Both the position numbers and the translations under genes were made by a program. The notes beneath the pieces were generated by a model. The model worked only from the letters and a program-made list of their open reading frames with translations, had not been told where the DNA came from and ran no database searches. Positions 48,051-60,816 of a stretch of 64,000 nt of DNA are shown in pieces. Numbering within the stretch: the stretch's first letter is position 1; each line of letters starts with the position of its first letter. Origin of the DNA: Ceratodon purpureus (lineage: Eukaryota; Streptophyta; Bryopsida; Pseudoditrichales; Ditrichaceae); contig CM026427.1 in the NCBI GenBank assembly GCA_014871385.1, positions 2,414,068-2,478,067 on the forward strand, given 5' to 3'.

Positions 48051-48909
48051 CACGGCACGCCGCTACAGCACTTGCCTTGTTATGCGTGGGATTTTGGCGG
48101 TCTCTCTTCCTCGCATTATTCTATGAAGACCAAGATGTCTGATTTTGGCTTTTCTATTTTTATATTAGAAAATAGAAACTCAAATGTTGACTTGTCTTGA
48201 AGAAGCTGTGATATAAGTTTGTAAAGGTTCAAATGCTTATATGTAATGAAAATTAATCATCTTATAATGCTAGTAGGTAACTTCATATTTATGGCAGATT
48301 GATCTTATATATATTGTTTTTTTCATGTAATTGTTATATTTCTTGTTTTGTTTCATTTGAAATATTATGCTTTAATTTTTTGCATTTAAAAAAAATTACA
48401 ATATTTGCAATAATATTGTAAAAACTATTTACAATCATAGTAAGGTTTGATGATTCTAAGATTGGAAACTCATACAATATTGCAAGAGTCACAATCAAAT
48501 TTTATGAATTTTGATGAGAATTTCTTAAAGAAATTGAATGATTATAATATTGGTTTCAATTTCATTTAATTTCTTTAGTGAACAAGCTATACAACAATGT
48601 TCAACAATGAAGCCCTTATAAGGGTTTTATTTTAAAAGCTCTTGGATTCACTCTTTTGAGATGAACTTCAAGCAGCAGGAATTGAAGGCATCAATCTAAG
48701 AATAGTGAAATGAAATAAAAATAAAATCTGCACTAAATTTTTAAATTTATGCATGCATTGTATGGTGTATGCTTCTAGCATAATGTGAAAACCATCAAAC
48801 TCCATTTCTTTCGATCACTCTAAATTATCTATGTTTAGACTCGTTACTTTTGTATAAACAACACTTGACAAGTATATAGTAAACTTGAAGTGATATCTTT
48901 ATTTCAAAT
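48051..48909. other. AT-rich intergenic DNA
   Basis: No frames or motifs of note. It lies between the L1 relic and the intact TTAA MITE. Confidence 0.5.
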
Positions 48910-49778
48910 TTAACCCCTAAAGTTCTGAGGGTATTTTTCATCAAAACTGCCTCAAAACAGCCCCTCTTCAAAGCAAGGTGGATTTTGCAAACTTGGGGTC
49001 TTTTTTAGAACATCTAACCGTAAGATCTTGTAGCTAACTTCTATGTCTACATGTCCACCAAATCTCACACACTCATTCTTCACCAATTGCAAGATCATAA
49101 CGTTCAAAGTAGAAAAACAAGTTTTTTTCCCCTGCAAAAAAAGGGGACAGCAGAGTTTTGAAGGCCCAAAAAACCATTTTTTTGCATTATGGATTTTGGT
49201 GGTTTTGATACACGTCAAAGAAGACTGAGTTATCTAATTGTCCTAAGAAAATAATATTCAAAAAAGTTGTGGAAAGTTGCCAAAAAAATCATTTTCCGCT
49301 AGGGGGTATACTGAAATTCACAAACAAAGGCCGTTTTGGGACAATAAAAATAGCATATGAAAAAAAATTGGATTAAAAATCCGAACGGTGGGAACATGCT
49401 CTACTGCCTTCTCTATACATAGAAATTTTTATTTTTGAAATTTATCAAAATCTCAATTTTTGGTGGAATTTCAAAGTTTAGTCTTTGGGCAGATTTTGGC
49501 AGTTTTGGGCAGTTTTGGGCAGTTTTGGGCAAAATTTGCTGCATTCATAGTGGCTTAGAACAATTCAGCAGCTGCCCAACGAGCAGCGTTTGACACTTAA
49601 ACCTTCATAACTTTTGATCCCGATGTCGGAATTGAAAAATAAGAATACCCACACAAAGATCTCCGAACGGCCCACCTTCAATAAAAATTTCAGAAAATCC
49701 TGATATAAATTGCATTCATAGGTACCTGCCCAAATTCCAAAAAAGCCCAAATGTGGCAGATTGTCCTTTAGGGGTTAA
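48910..49778. mobile_element. piggyBac-like TTAA MITE, uninterrupted copy
   Basis: TTAACCCCTAAAG at the left end and CTTTAGGGGTTAA at the right form a perfect 13-bp inverted repeat including the TTAA target. The 869-bp interior is non-coding and closely matches the split copy at 8018-22776. It holds TTTCAGAAAATC once (49688-49699), the site where the LINE inserted in the other copy. Confidence 0.9.
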
Positions 49779-51862
49779 GATATCATTTTGAATGAATGTT
49801 TTGAGAGGGGAATATTTTGAAGGGCCAAACCGTGTTCTGGAGCACTGCAATACGCCTACACCTGTTGCATGTGAACATGTACTTTTTGCATGTTGCAGAC
49901 TTGCAGTCAAGTTCAAAGCATTCTGGGCCTCCAACAATGGATGGCTCTTAAGCTCAGTTGCCAAGGCAATATTGATATGATATTGAATTATTTGGTTTGG
50001 GAAGCTCTTGGCTGTGAATAATCAACATGGGGTTCTCTCTGACACTTTGCATTGCTGTCACAGTTCCAGCTCCTACCTCATTCTACGCTCGTCCCTTTTC
50101 ACCAGTCTTTGCCCAAGTTTGCTTGGTCAGGAAGCATGGCAGGAGTTTGTGGCCATGGATTTTTGCAATTTCCAAGTTCATGAATGAACTGCAGATCAAT
50201 TAAAATAGTCTTGGCCTTCTCATCAAGTTACCTCTCGGTTGAAAAGCCTTGACCATTGAACACGGTAAAGAGCGTCTTTTCCATGTGACCACCTGATCCG
50301 AAATGGAAATAAACAAGCTCATGACAAAATTGATATCACCTCCATACCTCCATACGTGAGGAATGTGACTGTAACTAGATAAGTTTTTGAGTTGGATAGA
50401 TTTTGTATTTTAATAAAAACAGACACACTTCATTAATAATAAAAATAAAAACAAAATAACTTCTTTGACTATTCATTCAGATCAACAACTTGGCATTGGA
50501 GTCCAAGAGCTTGTTACTGTCTCTCCCAACAATGTCAATTGGCAAGTTTTAACCAAAAATAAATTTGGGTTGGAGCCCAGTGAAATGGACAATTTTCATT
50601 GGTGCATAGCCTCCATATCTAGTTTTTGGATTTGCAATAAGAAAAAATTGGCTTGTTGTCCATGTTCTCATTGAAGTTACTTATTCTCGGGGTAGATTTT
50701 CACTAAAATGGATAAAAGAAAATAATCAAAATACAAACCTTGCTTGAAGATACACAATGAAACATAACACCATTATCATCATCAAAGGAGCAACAAGAGC
50801 TCCAAATGAGAAGATAAATAACCATTCAAACAAATATTTACAAAATTCATTCAAGCTACTATTGAAGTTGCAAGTATTTCAAAAAAATACCAGTTAGGCT
50901 ACACATGCAAAGGCAATTAAACATATCATGGCTACATACAAAATCTTTAAAAAAAGATAAATTAGAAATAAACATCCAAATCAACAAAATTGCTATAAAC
51001 TCAAGACATTTGCAAAACAAATAAGATCTAAAAAAGATTTGAACACGGATTATTAAATTACTTATTAATGGCTATTTTAAAATTTCATAGAATGTATATC
51101 TTAGAGATGGTATGAAAAGTAGCATGTCCTATTTACTAACATTACCTTCAACTAACTTGTAATGAAGACATGTCACATTAGAATTATCTTCAAATTACAT
51201 TGGATTTGGTTGTATTTTATATATTAGATATTCATTCAATTTAACATCTACAAGACTATTCCTGCTAGCTATAGATGCATAAACTTTAACGTGACAAGAT
51301 AAATGTAGCATTAGTGTTGTTCCCTATGAATTTGAAGACAATTTAGGCGAAACTTCCGGTTCTCATCATCTACCTTATATCCTTTACATTTACATGTAAC
51401 TTCTTTGCTTGACATGTAACTCTATTGATTGAGTTACTCCTTCTTTATAGTGTTTATGTTCACTGTCCCTGATCCAACAGCTCAAGCGATCTTGAGAAGA
51501 TCAGGCACATAAAAATGTGTCTCAATGGCATAAAATTATCGTATAAACAGCATCAGTCTGACAGTCTAGACTGCGTAGTGACTCGCCAGCATTGATCCGT
51601 CGTAGCATCATGTGCTCGAAATGAAACAGTAATAACTTACTTTAATTACATGAAATGATCAGCATGGGGCATGGACGGTGGTGTAACTATTCTGCACTCG
51701 GGTTAACTTAGAGTCGCTTGTTGGGCAGAAATAATGCATGCGATATCATTTGACACTGAGCATGTCCTTCGGCTACCGAGGCATTGAGGCATATCTCAAC
51801 TTGTTTCAAGGAACACACTTAAGGGACGTTGCGAAGTACCTTGCCTTCAAGTGAAGAGTCGG
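49779..51862. other. Intergenic, no gene seen
   Basis: AT-rich with a few short frames that lack motifs. Nothing else can be supported. Confidence 0.45.
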
Positions 51863-52144
51863 CTAGCTTCTGGAGGTGCCCATATTTGCTGGAGGATGGC
51901 TATTCTCTGATCTGTCAAGGGAGGTCAGGAGGACGGTGCCAATGGCGCCACTTCGTGGTGGGGCTGGGCTTGTTGCAGGAATGACGGCTCGCATATAAAC
52001 CTGAGTTGGCGCCTCTGGTCATCTCCCTTGCTTGAGCCGGGGCTCGAGGTCAGCTGCGGCCTCAAGCTCTTGGAAGTCGTCACTGTCGCTGTATCTCATC
52101 CTGTTGTCTGTGGAGTTGGGCGCGGGAAGGCAAGCTGGCGACAT
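51863..52144 (-). pseudogene. Unidentified coding-like fragment with one in-frame stop
   Basis: In a GC-richer island, the minus strand from an ATG at 52144 reads MSPACLPAPNSTDNRMRYSD, then an acidic FQELEAAADLEPRLKQ stretch, then a TGA. The same frame continues for 50 more codons (PEAPTQVYMRAVIPATS...) to a TAG at 51863. Codon use looks coding, but I recognise no family and found no splice sites that skip the stop. It may be a decayed exon. Confidence 0.35.
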
Positions 52145-52636
52145 CTCGGAGCCAGGGTGCTACATAATTAGGTGTTACACAAGGTGCTACATATAGCCTC
52201 AAGCTCAACTCAGCTTAAATTACATAGAGATCGATGAGCGTTACGTGCGAGAGTACCAGCTAAGATCGATTCGGTACTGCCACATAACTATCTGCTGTTG
52301 ATGAAATTATCAAGGTTAGTAGCGTACCAGATATGGCTCTGCTAATGTGGTCGACGTTGTGCAAACTTGCTTTTTGGGTTGAACTGATCACTGTATCTCG
52401 ATGTTGAACGATTGTAGTTTCAATGTAGGTCTTGGCGTTCCTCGTTTCAGTGTTTTTTCAATAAACATTTGAATATGAGTATCTAAAAACTTCGACGGAT
52501 CAGGTCTTTGTTAGCAATCAACAATCTGCAGTCAGTGAGAGTGTTTCTTTTCTTCTTCCTCTTCTCCTTATTTTTCCTTTTTTTATTTGGTAAATTGATT
52601 TTGGTTTTGTTTGATGCATAGCGGGAAAGACGAGTG

Positions 52637-52666
52637 GAGTAAAATTGAGTAAAATTGAGTAAAATT
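52637..52666. repeat. 10-bp tandem repeat, three units
   Basis: GAGTAAAATT three times exactly, followed by GAGA. Confidence 0.85.
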
Positions 52667-52999
52667 GAGACTCTAAGTGTTTTCCTAATTATAACTTCTC
52701 TGTAGAACTAGAAGGAGTCTGCAGTAAAGCAAATGGGGAGATCATAGACCAAGACCAAAAACTGTTCATATTTTATCCATTATCAAGATTGGCCCAATAA
52801 CAGTGATGGCAAAATTTGAGCATGTGTCACACAAGGGTGGTCGAGTGATTTTGTTTTGGTAGAGATCTTACTTATAAAAGTTGAGTTATGAATAACTTCG
52901 TCAAATATTTTCGAATATTGTATAAGTAGGATATAACACTCTTGTTGTTTCGTGTATTGTGACAGCTTTTTGACAGATCTCAAGAACATGCGAGAAACA

Positions 53000-53103
53000 T
53001 TAACCCTTAAACGTCCACGATGATGAATTTACGACAACCAATTTGGTCATAGTTAGGCCAAATTTCTGTGTATTTTGAAACTTAGTGGACATTTAAGGGT
53101 TAA
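53000..53103. mobile_element. Very small TTAA MITE, 104 bp
   Basis: The ends are TTAACCCTTAAACGTCCAC and, in reverse complement, TTAACCCTTAAATGTCCAC: 19 bp with one mismatch, including a TTAA at each edge. Terminus and target fit the piggyBac pattern, but the sequence differs from the 869-bp family. Confidence 0.8.
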
Positions 53104-53152
53104 TTATCTGTACATGTACTACTTCAAAGGCTCACTAGGAAGTGAAGAGTAT

Positions 53153-53314
53153 CTACCCTTGGCCTTGCTCTTAGATCTACAATGCCACGAACATCACTTG
53201 TGAGGTTAAAAGAATGGAATTCAATTCATTTAATGAGAAGTTTTCACTTCTCGCAAAGAATCTTATAAGGTCTTGTACACGGCATTGTAGGTCTAAGAGC
53301 GAGACCAAGTGTAG
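53153..53314. mobile_element. MITE with 34-bp inverted ends (copy 1)
   Basis: The left end reads CTACCCTTGG, then CTCTTAGATCTACAATGCC. The right end is its complement at 53281-53314, with about five mismatches. The interior, about 95 bp, is AT-rich. A related element is at 58441-58614. No target duplication was resolved. Confidence 0.7.
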
Positions 53315-53662
53315 AAAGCAGACTGATGGCAATTCCTGGATTCGAAGATCTGCAACACATGGAGATCATCAGGCAGTTTATATTCTGTGGTAGTAAATAG
53401 TGTGCCCACTGCTGATGAATTCTAGTTAACGATCATATTTGAGATTCATAAATATAGAAGAAACTGATTACTGCACTTACTCCCAAATTTTGTTATACTT
53501 CCAAACGAGTGTCGGGGTATGCTTGATAAGCTTGAAGTGGGTTAGCTTCTAATCAAGTTTTCCTTTGTTCATCACAGGTACAGTTTTTCTGCAGTGTTAC
53601 TGCACAGAAGACGTTATCCTTTGGCGAAGTATGGATGTTATTTCTAGAAGCTTATCCCAGAT

Positions 53663-53864
53663 CTGGTCTTGATTTCTTGAGCAATTCTGCCTGTCTGCAA
53701 GAAAGATGATCCTTTTTGTGATCAAGTACTACTGTAGATGTGCAGAGCCTTCGATGGAACGACCTGGTCTTGATTTCTTGAGCAATTCTGCCTGTCTGCA
53801 AGAAAGATGATCCTTTTTGTGATCAAGTACTACTGTAGATGTGCAGAGCCTTCGATGGAACGAC
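53663..53864. repeat. 101-bp tandem duplication
   Basis: 53663-53763 is repeated directly and apparently exactly at 53764-53864, starting CTGGTCTTGATTTCTTGAGC. It is too recent to have diverged. Confidence 0.92.
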
Positions 53865-55352
53865 CTGCTCTGTGATCTTTTATAAGTCAGTTTGAAGCTA
53901 TCTTTTATCCTTGATCTGTTGTGTGAAGAAGTGAGGTAGCTTCTAGTACTTAAATGCCATATACTAGTTGCAGAACATATTCTTTGTGTAGAATTTTACT
54001 GTGGTATGGAACATGCGTGCTATGCATCATTACTACTGTCGTACCTTCATCAGGTCACATAGTCAGGTCACAGGCATGCATGTGTGATCTCATCAATCTC
54101 CTTTCAGGATGATTGCAGAGAAGTCCGAAGGATTGTTCTGAGTACAACTTCAGACTACTTCGAAAAATAATTTGCACTTGTAAACATATCCCGTCTCTGA
54201 TTCTGTGACCTTCCTCATGAAGTAGCGCCCTAAAACATGCGCCGGCTTATCTCCAGGCCTATTGGTTATTTATCTTAGACAGAAGCAAAATGCTGAAGTT
54301 CCATTGGAAAATTACTTTCTGTTCACAGAAGTAGAAACGATCGAAGCGTGTGCTTGCATCAGTTTTAGCTTAAGGAGCGAGTGCAGAAGCAATCGTTCGC
54401 AAAAGCCGGGTCCGACTTGTCGTACTTCCTGTACGTCATCATTTCTGGTTTTACAGCTTCTGAAGAGCTATCTGTAATTTTTACCAGAATGCTTCAACCA
54501 GAATGACAGTTTTCACAATTAATGCTGATAGTCTGCTAGATTATATACAAGTCAGCACTGTAATAAAATCAGGGCGTTAAGTATCATTGCATGCCAAAAT
54601 TAAAAAACGTCTCTATGGTCGAGCATGTGAAACTGAGCTGACTGGTCAGGTCTAGGGTTTTAGGAGCGCTCGCTCTATTAACCACGTCAAGTACATTCTC
54701 ATCATCTCTGTTAAATACACATTATTTACTTAGTGCAAATAATTTCTACGCATACACGCCTGGAAGGAAACCTGGTATCGTAAGTGCAAAAAGCAGGACT
54801 CATTGAATGGAGACTGATCACATGGGCACACTCCCACCACTCACTTGTTTTCTCTTTTTTTTAAGTCCCGGTCCCGTGGATACGCCCTAGGCGACCGTAT
54901 TTTCGGTTCTCAGCAGCGGCGTCCGGGCTCTGGAGTGAAGTTCAGCCAACCCAACCATTTTGTCTGTGTGCGCCCTTTGGACCTTCATGTTTACACTTAG
55001 GTTTGCAGTCGCGCACGTTGAGCCGTCGTTCAGTGCAGACTGGAACATGTCGATCCTGAACTTTCAGAAGATTCAAGTTTGTGGGCAGTGCGCGTGATGC
55101 GTTTCTGTAAAGGAGGTAGTAGGTCGTCTTCGATGGTCTGTGTGACGAAGTCAGTGGTGTAGTGTATTGGGGTCGACGCAGATATTGTGGCTGTGGCGTT
55201 TCGCATCACGGTATGAGGTGAGAAGGTTTGGAAACTCATATTTGTAAGTGGTGTGGTTTTGTATTGCAGGTTAGTCGCTGGCGGTACAACGGTTCATCAT
55301 ACGTCTAGGGCCTAACGTTTTTGCCGAAGCTGTTGATCCTTCCAGGTAGCGG

Positions 55353-56439
55353 AATGGATTGTGACAACCGAATAGTTGAGGCTTTCGAGGGTGCTACAAA
55401 TGAAACTTCGAGGCGTCTCTGGAAACATTTGACGACGGCGAGGTTGTTCAGCACTTCCTAACTAGTGGATCAGCTGATTTCTCTGCGTCGATGCTCGTGC
55501 AATGAACATACTGTTTTCTTCAACGGCTCATACATGAAAGCTGTTCAACCGCCGCCTACCTGGAGTAACAAGAATTCCTCAGCTCACTTTCTTTTCTACG
55601 CCAAGTGCCGAAGAGACTGTGGCGCCTCTTGTCGACTTAGCCTCGATGATCAGCCTGTCTTTGATCGCTATGGAAGGCACGAACGTAGCCTGGGACAGAC
55701 TAATTGAAACAAAAGCCTACAGCTTCTAGTTAGAAGCATAAGTTGAAAGAGTGACCCGTTTCCTTCCAAGGCTCTTTTCTGATACCGAGAGCTTTCGCGA
55801 GCAGTTGGAAAGAGCGTGAACTGTAATCCGATGGCGACGATTTAGAGCATCACGAACCCAGTGCTACTGACCACTGTTCCGAACTGAGTTCAATCTCTGT
55901 ATGTTTGGTTAAAATACCAACGCCTGCGCAATTCTGAGAAATAGGTTAAATGCTCTGTGTTGAAAGCAATAATTTGTACTTGCTATGAAAGTTTCTCGAT
56001 TTTTATTCTTGAATTGTCGTAAAAGTAACACGGAATTCATGTACTGCGCCTGGGCTGAATTTACAGCAAGTGTGATCATTCGTCGTTAGGTCAACTTGAC
56101 GTATTGAGCAATCGTCATAACTCTCTTGCCTACTCGGCCTATTTACGTTCTTAGATATATGTTTCTGATGAACTGTTGATTGCTTTCTCTTTTGCAGCAG
56201 TTCAACTGGTGCTACAAATGAGAGGAGGTCATTATTTGAGCCTAATTACTGAGGTCCTGAGGTACTTCTCAAGAGTTGGGTGTGAGTCATGTGGGAAATT
56301 TGTCAGACCATTTTCAGTTTCTCTGAATCGTGGTGCTGTCGTTGTGCTGTATACAGAAGTGCGACATGATTTGAAATGGAATTTTAGCGGAAAGGAACGT
56401 CTCTGTGCAGAGTGCTTCAAGTGTACTATTCAACATTAG
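55353..56439 (+). pseudogene. Decayed spliced gene; C-terminal CxxC piece perhaps MED27-like
   Basis: Several coding-like pieces follow a GC-rich, promoter-like start (54.85-55.3 kb). MDCDNRIVEAFEGATNETSR starts at 55353. A second frame holds RLPGVTRIPQLTFFSTPSAE and LVDLASMISLSLIAMEGTN (about 55550-55720), continuing past stops into VERVTRFLPRLFSDTESFRE (about 55745-55820). After an acceptor (CTTTTGCAG) near 56198, a last piece reads ITEVLRYFSRVGCESCGKFV and ends with LCAECFKC before a stop at 56439. The CESCGKF block recalls the C-terminal zinc motif of Mediator subunit MED27, from memory only. Frame changes and in-frame stops suggest a pseudogene, though undetected introns could explain some of them. 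Confidence 0.35.
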
Positions 56440-58440
56440 CATTGCAAATGTGCACCAGGACCCCCTGGATGAAGAGACAGTGAAGTGTGATCATACAAAA
56501 GAACGAAATCTCTTGCTGAAGACTTTTGTGTGTGTTTAGTCCGGCTTAAGGTAATATTTTCTTCTGTATACTATCATAAGTTTCAACGTAAATTACAGTA
56601 TGTCACTTATTTTCTATGACGTCTAAGTTTCATTTATTGTCATTAGTTGACACCATGCAGTATGGCTGACCCCCTGTGAACTCGCGGCCAACTCATAATT
56701 TGCACACGAAGCTGATTCTCTGTGTATCTGCAGAATTAGCGTGATCGACGTTCACTCTTTCAAGACACTAATACGTCATACCTGAAGAGCCCACAGAAAT
56801 ACCACCTTAATTGTGAGTCATTTACAACCCAGTGGCAAACATTATCATCATCTTTAGTTTGCTGCTCGCCTTATAACAGGTCTTGATTCAGATCTAGATT
56901 GTCACATTTGTAAGGTATTTATGACCTCACTGGATACTGATTGACGAGGTTGACACTGCCAGGCATGCAGGAGGAGATGCCCGTTTAAAGCGCCATGTGT
57001 CCACCTATCAACTTCCGAACTCAGGGATACGGCGGCCCTTTTTAAATGACCAAAGCTTGAAAGGTCAGAGTTCAGACTTAGTCAGAGACTCATCGAATCT
57101 CTGCCGGTCAATTATCAGCTTGTACTAACAACCATCTAGTTGAATGCTTAGCACAAGTAGTGGACTCTATGGAATATATATATAAACCGAGTAGCCCAGT
57201 GGTAGGATGTTGCATTTCATGTTATGACTTTGGACAACAGCCTGCGAAGTTAAATCGTTACTTGACCGTGTGGCAGTCATTGGAAGTGTGGCGACCATGC
57301 AGACAACTCGCATCATAACGAGACTAGTTTACCCCTGGTATCCTGTTGCAGCCTATCCAATCGCAATTATGTTTCGAACACCAAAAAGACTCCCTCTTCC
57401 TGTGCGAGTACGGGCTTGCAAAAGGGTCCCACAATTCGGTTATGCGCCGAATGTGATCCGGATCTCCTCAAAATGTCTCCATTTCTCACTTCCATTGGGT
57501 TTTGTAGGTTGCGCAGAAAGAAAGGGGCTGACGTACACAACTAGGAACGCCGTAGGTGCTTTCGGATGATGATAAGCTTTACGCTCCAAGGCCTCTTTGA
57601 TAATGATTTTCAGGTACATATATGGTTATAATACCACTTTGGACAAACCTTTATGTTGTGAATGCAACTCCACACTGTAAGCATCCGTTCCCCCGGTCCC
57701 ATTCATGACGGTGGGTTGTGATCGCTTTTGCATTGATAAATGTTGTCAAAAGTTTCAAGGACGCTGTTCCGCTGGTAGTCTCTCCGTTACCTACCCTTTC
57801 GCCGACGTTCCTGAACTGTTGAATACTGGGTTTGAGCCGGCGATCCCCCATGACAGACACTGTCCCACACCATGCCTCTGGTCGACAAGGGCGTCAGAAT
57901 CGAGTTTATCGTCTGGCCTGATCGATTTGTTAACATCGCAGTGTGGATCGACAGTCGTGCATGCCCATCAAGGAGGCTAGGTCTACATCGATGGTCATGC
58001 CCTGTGATGGAGGTATGTCATTTGCCTTTATATATATATAGTTCCATAACACGTCGGCTATAGGGCAAATCGTTCAAGACCTGCTTCTGCATCAGTCTCG
58101 AATGGAATGGGGTTGCAGTTAGTTAAGGGCATGTTCATTCTAGACTGCAAGGCTTTACAAGTTAGTTTGTGCAGCAAAATATATGAATCTGTGTCCACAC
58201 TTGATATCTTTCGTTCTTTTTTGTGACTTGAGATATATATTCTGAATGTTAAGTTAGAAAGCATCACATGCAGTATCTGCAAGCTGCAATGGTAGTCACA
58301 TTGATCTGTGTGTGGTTTGCTTTAAACCAGCTGCAGATCATCAAGAACTTTGTGAACCAGGACTCGAAACAGACATCGATCGCAGCTTACGAGCAATTGG
58401 TTCAACACATACTCACGGGTAACGAGAGTGTCCTGAAAAT
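56440..58440. other. Intergenic, no firm feature
   Basis: Mixed base composition. A tRNA-like phrase AGCCCAGTGGTAGGATG at about 57190 and a box B-like GGCTCAAACCC (minus) near 57840 hint at further SINE remains, but neither has a complete promoter pair or target duplication. Confidence 0.35.
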
Positions 58441-58614
58441 CCTTGCTTGGACTAGATCTTAGATCTACAATGCCCCCTACAACTGCTGTACTGAAATGAT
58501 CAGAGTCATGCCTTTCATACTGCTCTTCTTGCAATCATCGCAAGGGCATGTATGTCTACTCAGTTTATCTCCTGAACGGCGGCATTGTGGATCTAAGACC
58601 TTGGCCAAGCGTGG
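58441..58614. mobile_element. MITE with 34-bp inverted ends (copy 2)
   Basis: The ends share GCTTGG, TCTTAGATC and ACAATGCC in inverted order (right arm 58581-58614) and match the termini of 53153-53314. The interiors differ, so these are two members of a family rather than one duplicated copy. Confidence 0.65.
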
Positions 58615-60816
58615 AATGAGACAATAGTACATGTGTTACATACCGTACGTGACCCAAGAAGTCAACCATCGTCCGATACTTCACTGCTTGTGTACAAATA
58701 CAGCCCTCTATTTGTAAGTGTTTCAAAACCTTCTTCAGTGATGTTCTCTAAAATGCTATCGTAGTGTAGGATATATGTTTGTACCTTTGCATAAAATATA
58801 ATCTGACAGACGACGGTAGTATTTACTGCATTCTTCACCTAGTTGGAATATTTTCACAAGTGCACTTTTCTCAAACGTAAAGTCTACCATAAGGAAACGT
58901 CTCCTGTGAAACATGAACATTTACGGACAGCTTTCTTATTGTGCAAGTTCCTATCATGATTTTTTTTCTTTATGTGCATATTTATATTTCTTTTTTACTT
59001 TTCATTTTATTTTTCAGTTCAAGGAGTCAAATCTCTGGCATGATTACCATCAGCCGCCACAGGCTGTAGCTGAGTTGTTGATCAGGACTTACTGCTTATA
59101 ATCGTACCTCCTATGCAAACTGCTGATAATTAAATTTCATTCATCCCTGGGTAGTATCCCACTAGCACAAACTTGATAATTTTAATGATAGAAAACGTTT
59201 TGAGTTCATGCGGTATTTGAAGCTACGAACAGCGTTAATAAAACCTACAGTACCTGCAATTATTCTCACATAAGTAATGGCTTTGAACACTATGTTGCTA
59301 ACTTGCTACTCGGAATAGTTCATTTGTTATCAGTACTTGTTTGATTTTGTGTCTCTGTAGTGAGAATCAACTTTACTATTAGAAAGGCAGAAGGATAAAA
59401 GGTATGATCATGATTTTTTGATATATGAAAAATGGATAGTTGACCACTATTAAATATCCAAATAATGTGGATACAGAAGAAACAAATACAAAATGAGGTA
59501 ACCATAAAAATTACTTATATCACAATCTATGGATTTTCTACTGAATTAGAAAATGAGGTCTTCACTCTTCTAGATCATTTCCATAATTGACCCTAAATTT
59601 TTTTTAGTATTAATTCAAAAATTAAGGATCAGTAAGCGAGTATCATCTATGAAAGATTAGGGCTAAATGGGACTTAGAGTTGGCCAACCATTTGACATTA
59701 TGCTCATTCGAAATGAATGTAGAATTAATCACGAACCACCAGTTACCCAGCAAGGAAGTTCAACAAGAATATTTTTCCTACATGACACATGTATATGCTA
59801 GATCCTGGCCGGGTACACGGGCGTAGACGTGCACAGTTGCGCGTCAGGGTTACGCTCTGCTGGGATGAGTGAGTGACGTCTTCTGAACAAAATTTGTATG
59901 TTGAGCATCCACGACGCAGTGAAGGAGTGCTATGATCATGGATTCATATTAGCGGTGCCGGTGTGTACTCTGGAAGTATCGGAGGCGACAGCATTCAGCA
60001 CTTACCTTGATTCTTGTTTCGTCTAGCAGTCTATCTGGGCATTTGCAAAATCTATGCGATCAAATTAAGTGGCGGAAGCAATTAGCAGACGCTAATTACG
60101 AGCAGTGAGTTTTAGTACCATGTGCTTTCCTTTGGCAAGAAGGAAGCATGATATTGAAATTTCGAAATGCCATCAACTTGAGTGCTGCCCCAGCTTGTCC
60201 TGGATCAGTTCACAGTACCATTGTTCAAGTTTTCTTCTGCTCCATAGTCAATTAGAAAGCCAAGCTTTGCACCTTTCCAGTCCGAGTTTATCCCCCTAGG
60301 ATACGATTCTGATGGTATCGAGAGAACGATGTTGTGATCATCGGTTCCTAGTTAGTCAAAATGTATTGATGAGAATATAGTTCCTCGCAAAAGCACCTGC
60401 GGGTGGAGAATTTGGCACCTGAACCCGGGAAAAAAAAAAATCTCAATATTTGAAATAAGTGAAATTGTAGTTTTCAACTGAAGCCTCAACTCAGTCGCAA
60501 CTGGAGATCTCAACTTCATCGAATAACTGAGTGACACTATTCCCGAATAGCCGATCTTGAACAAATGCTCACATCGGCAAAATTTTCCGAGATAATCTTC
60601 GATTGCACGAACAAACATTGCCATTCACAAAATCAGGAAGTCACACCAACGAATAGGGGGCTTCCAAGGGATAGTCTCTCGAAGCAGACCCTCAATATCG
60701 ATGTTAAACCAGACTTCCGAGGTCGAGAGGGTAAAATAGCCAACGTCTATTGCAAGAGCGCCGCTTCAAGTCATAATAAAAATCGCCACGACAAAGCTCG
60801 TGATACATCCATGATT
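58615..60816. other. Intergenic, no gene seen
   Basis: Short frames only (for example 60565-60819, plus, 84 codons), without recognisable motifs. It ends at the sharp boundary of the inverted duplication. Confidence 0.45.

Noticed and set aside
57690-57900. Possible tRNA gene or SINE on the minus strand (GGCTCAAACCC box B-like)
   Set aside because: Box A is not convincing, no cloverleaf could be drawn, and no target duplication was found.
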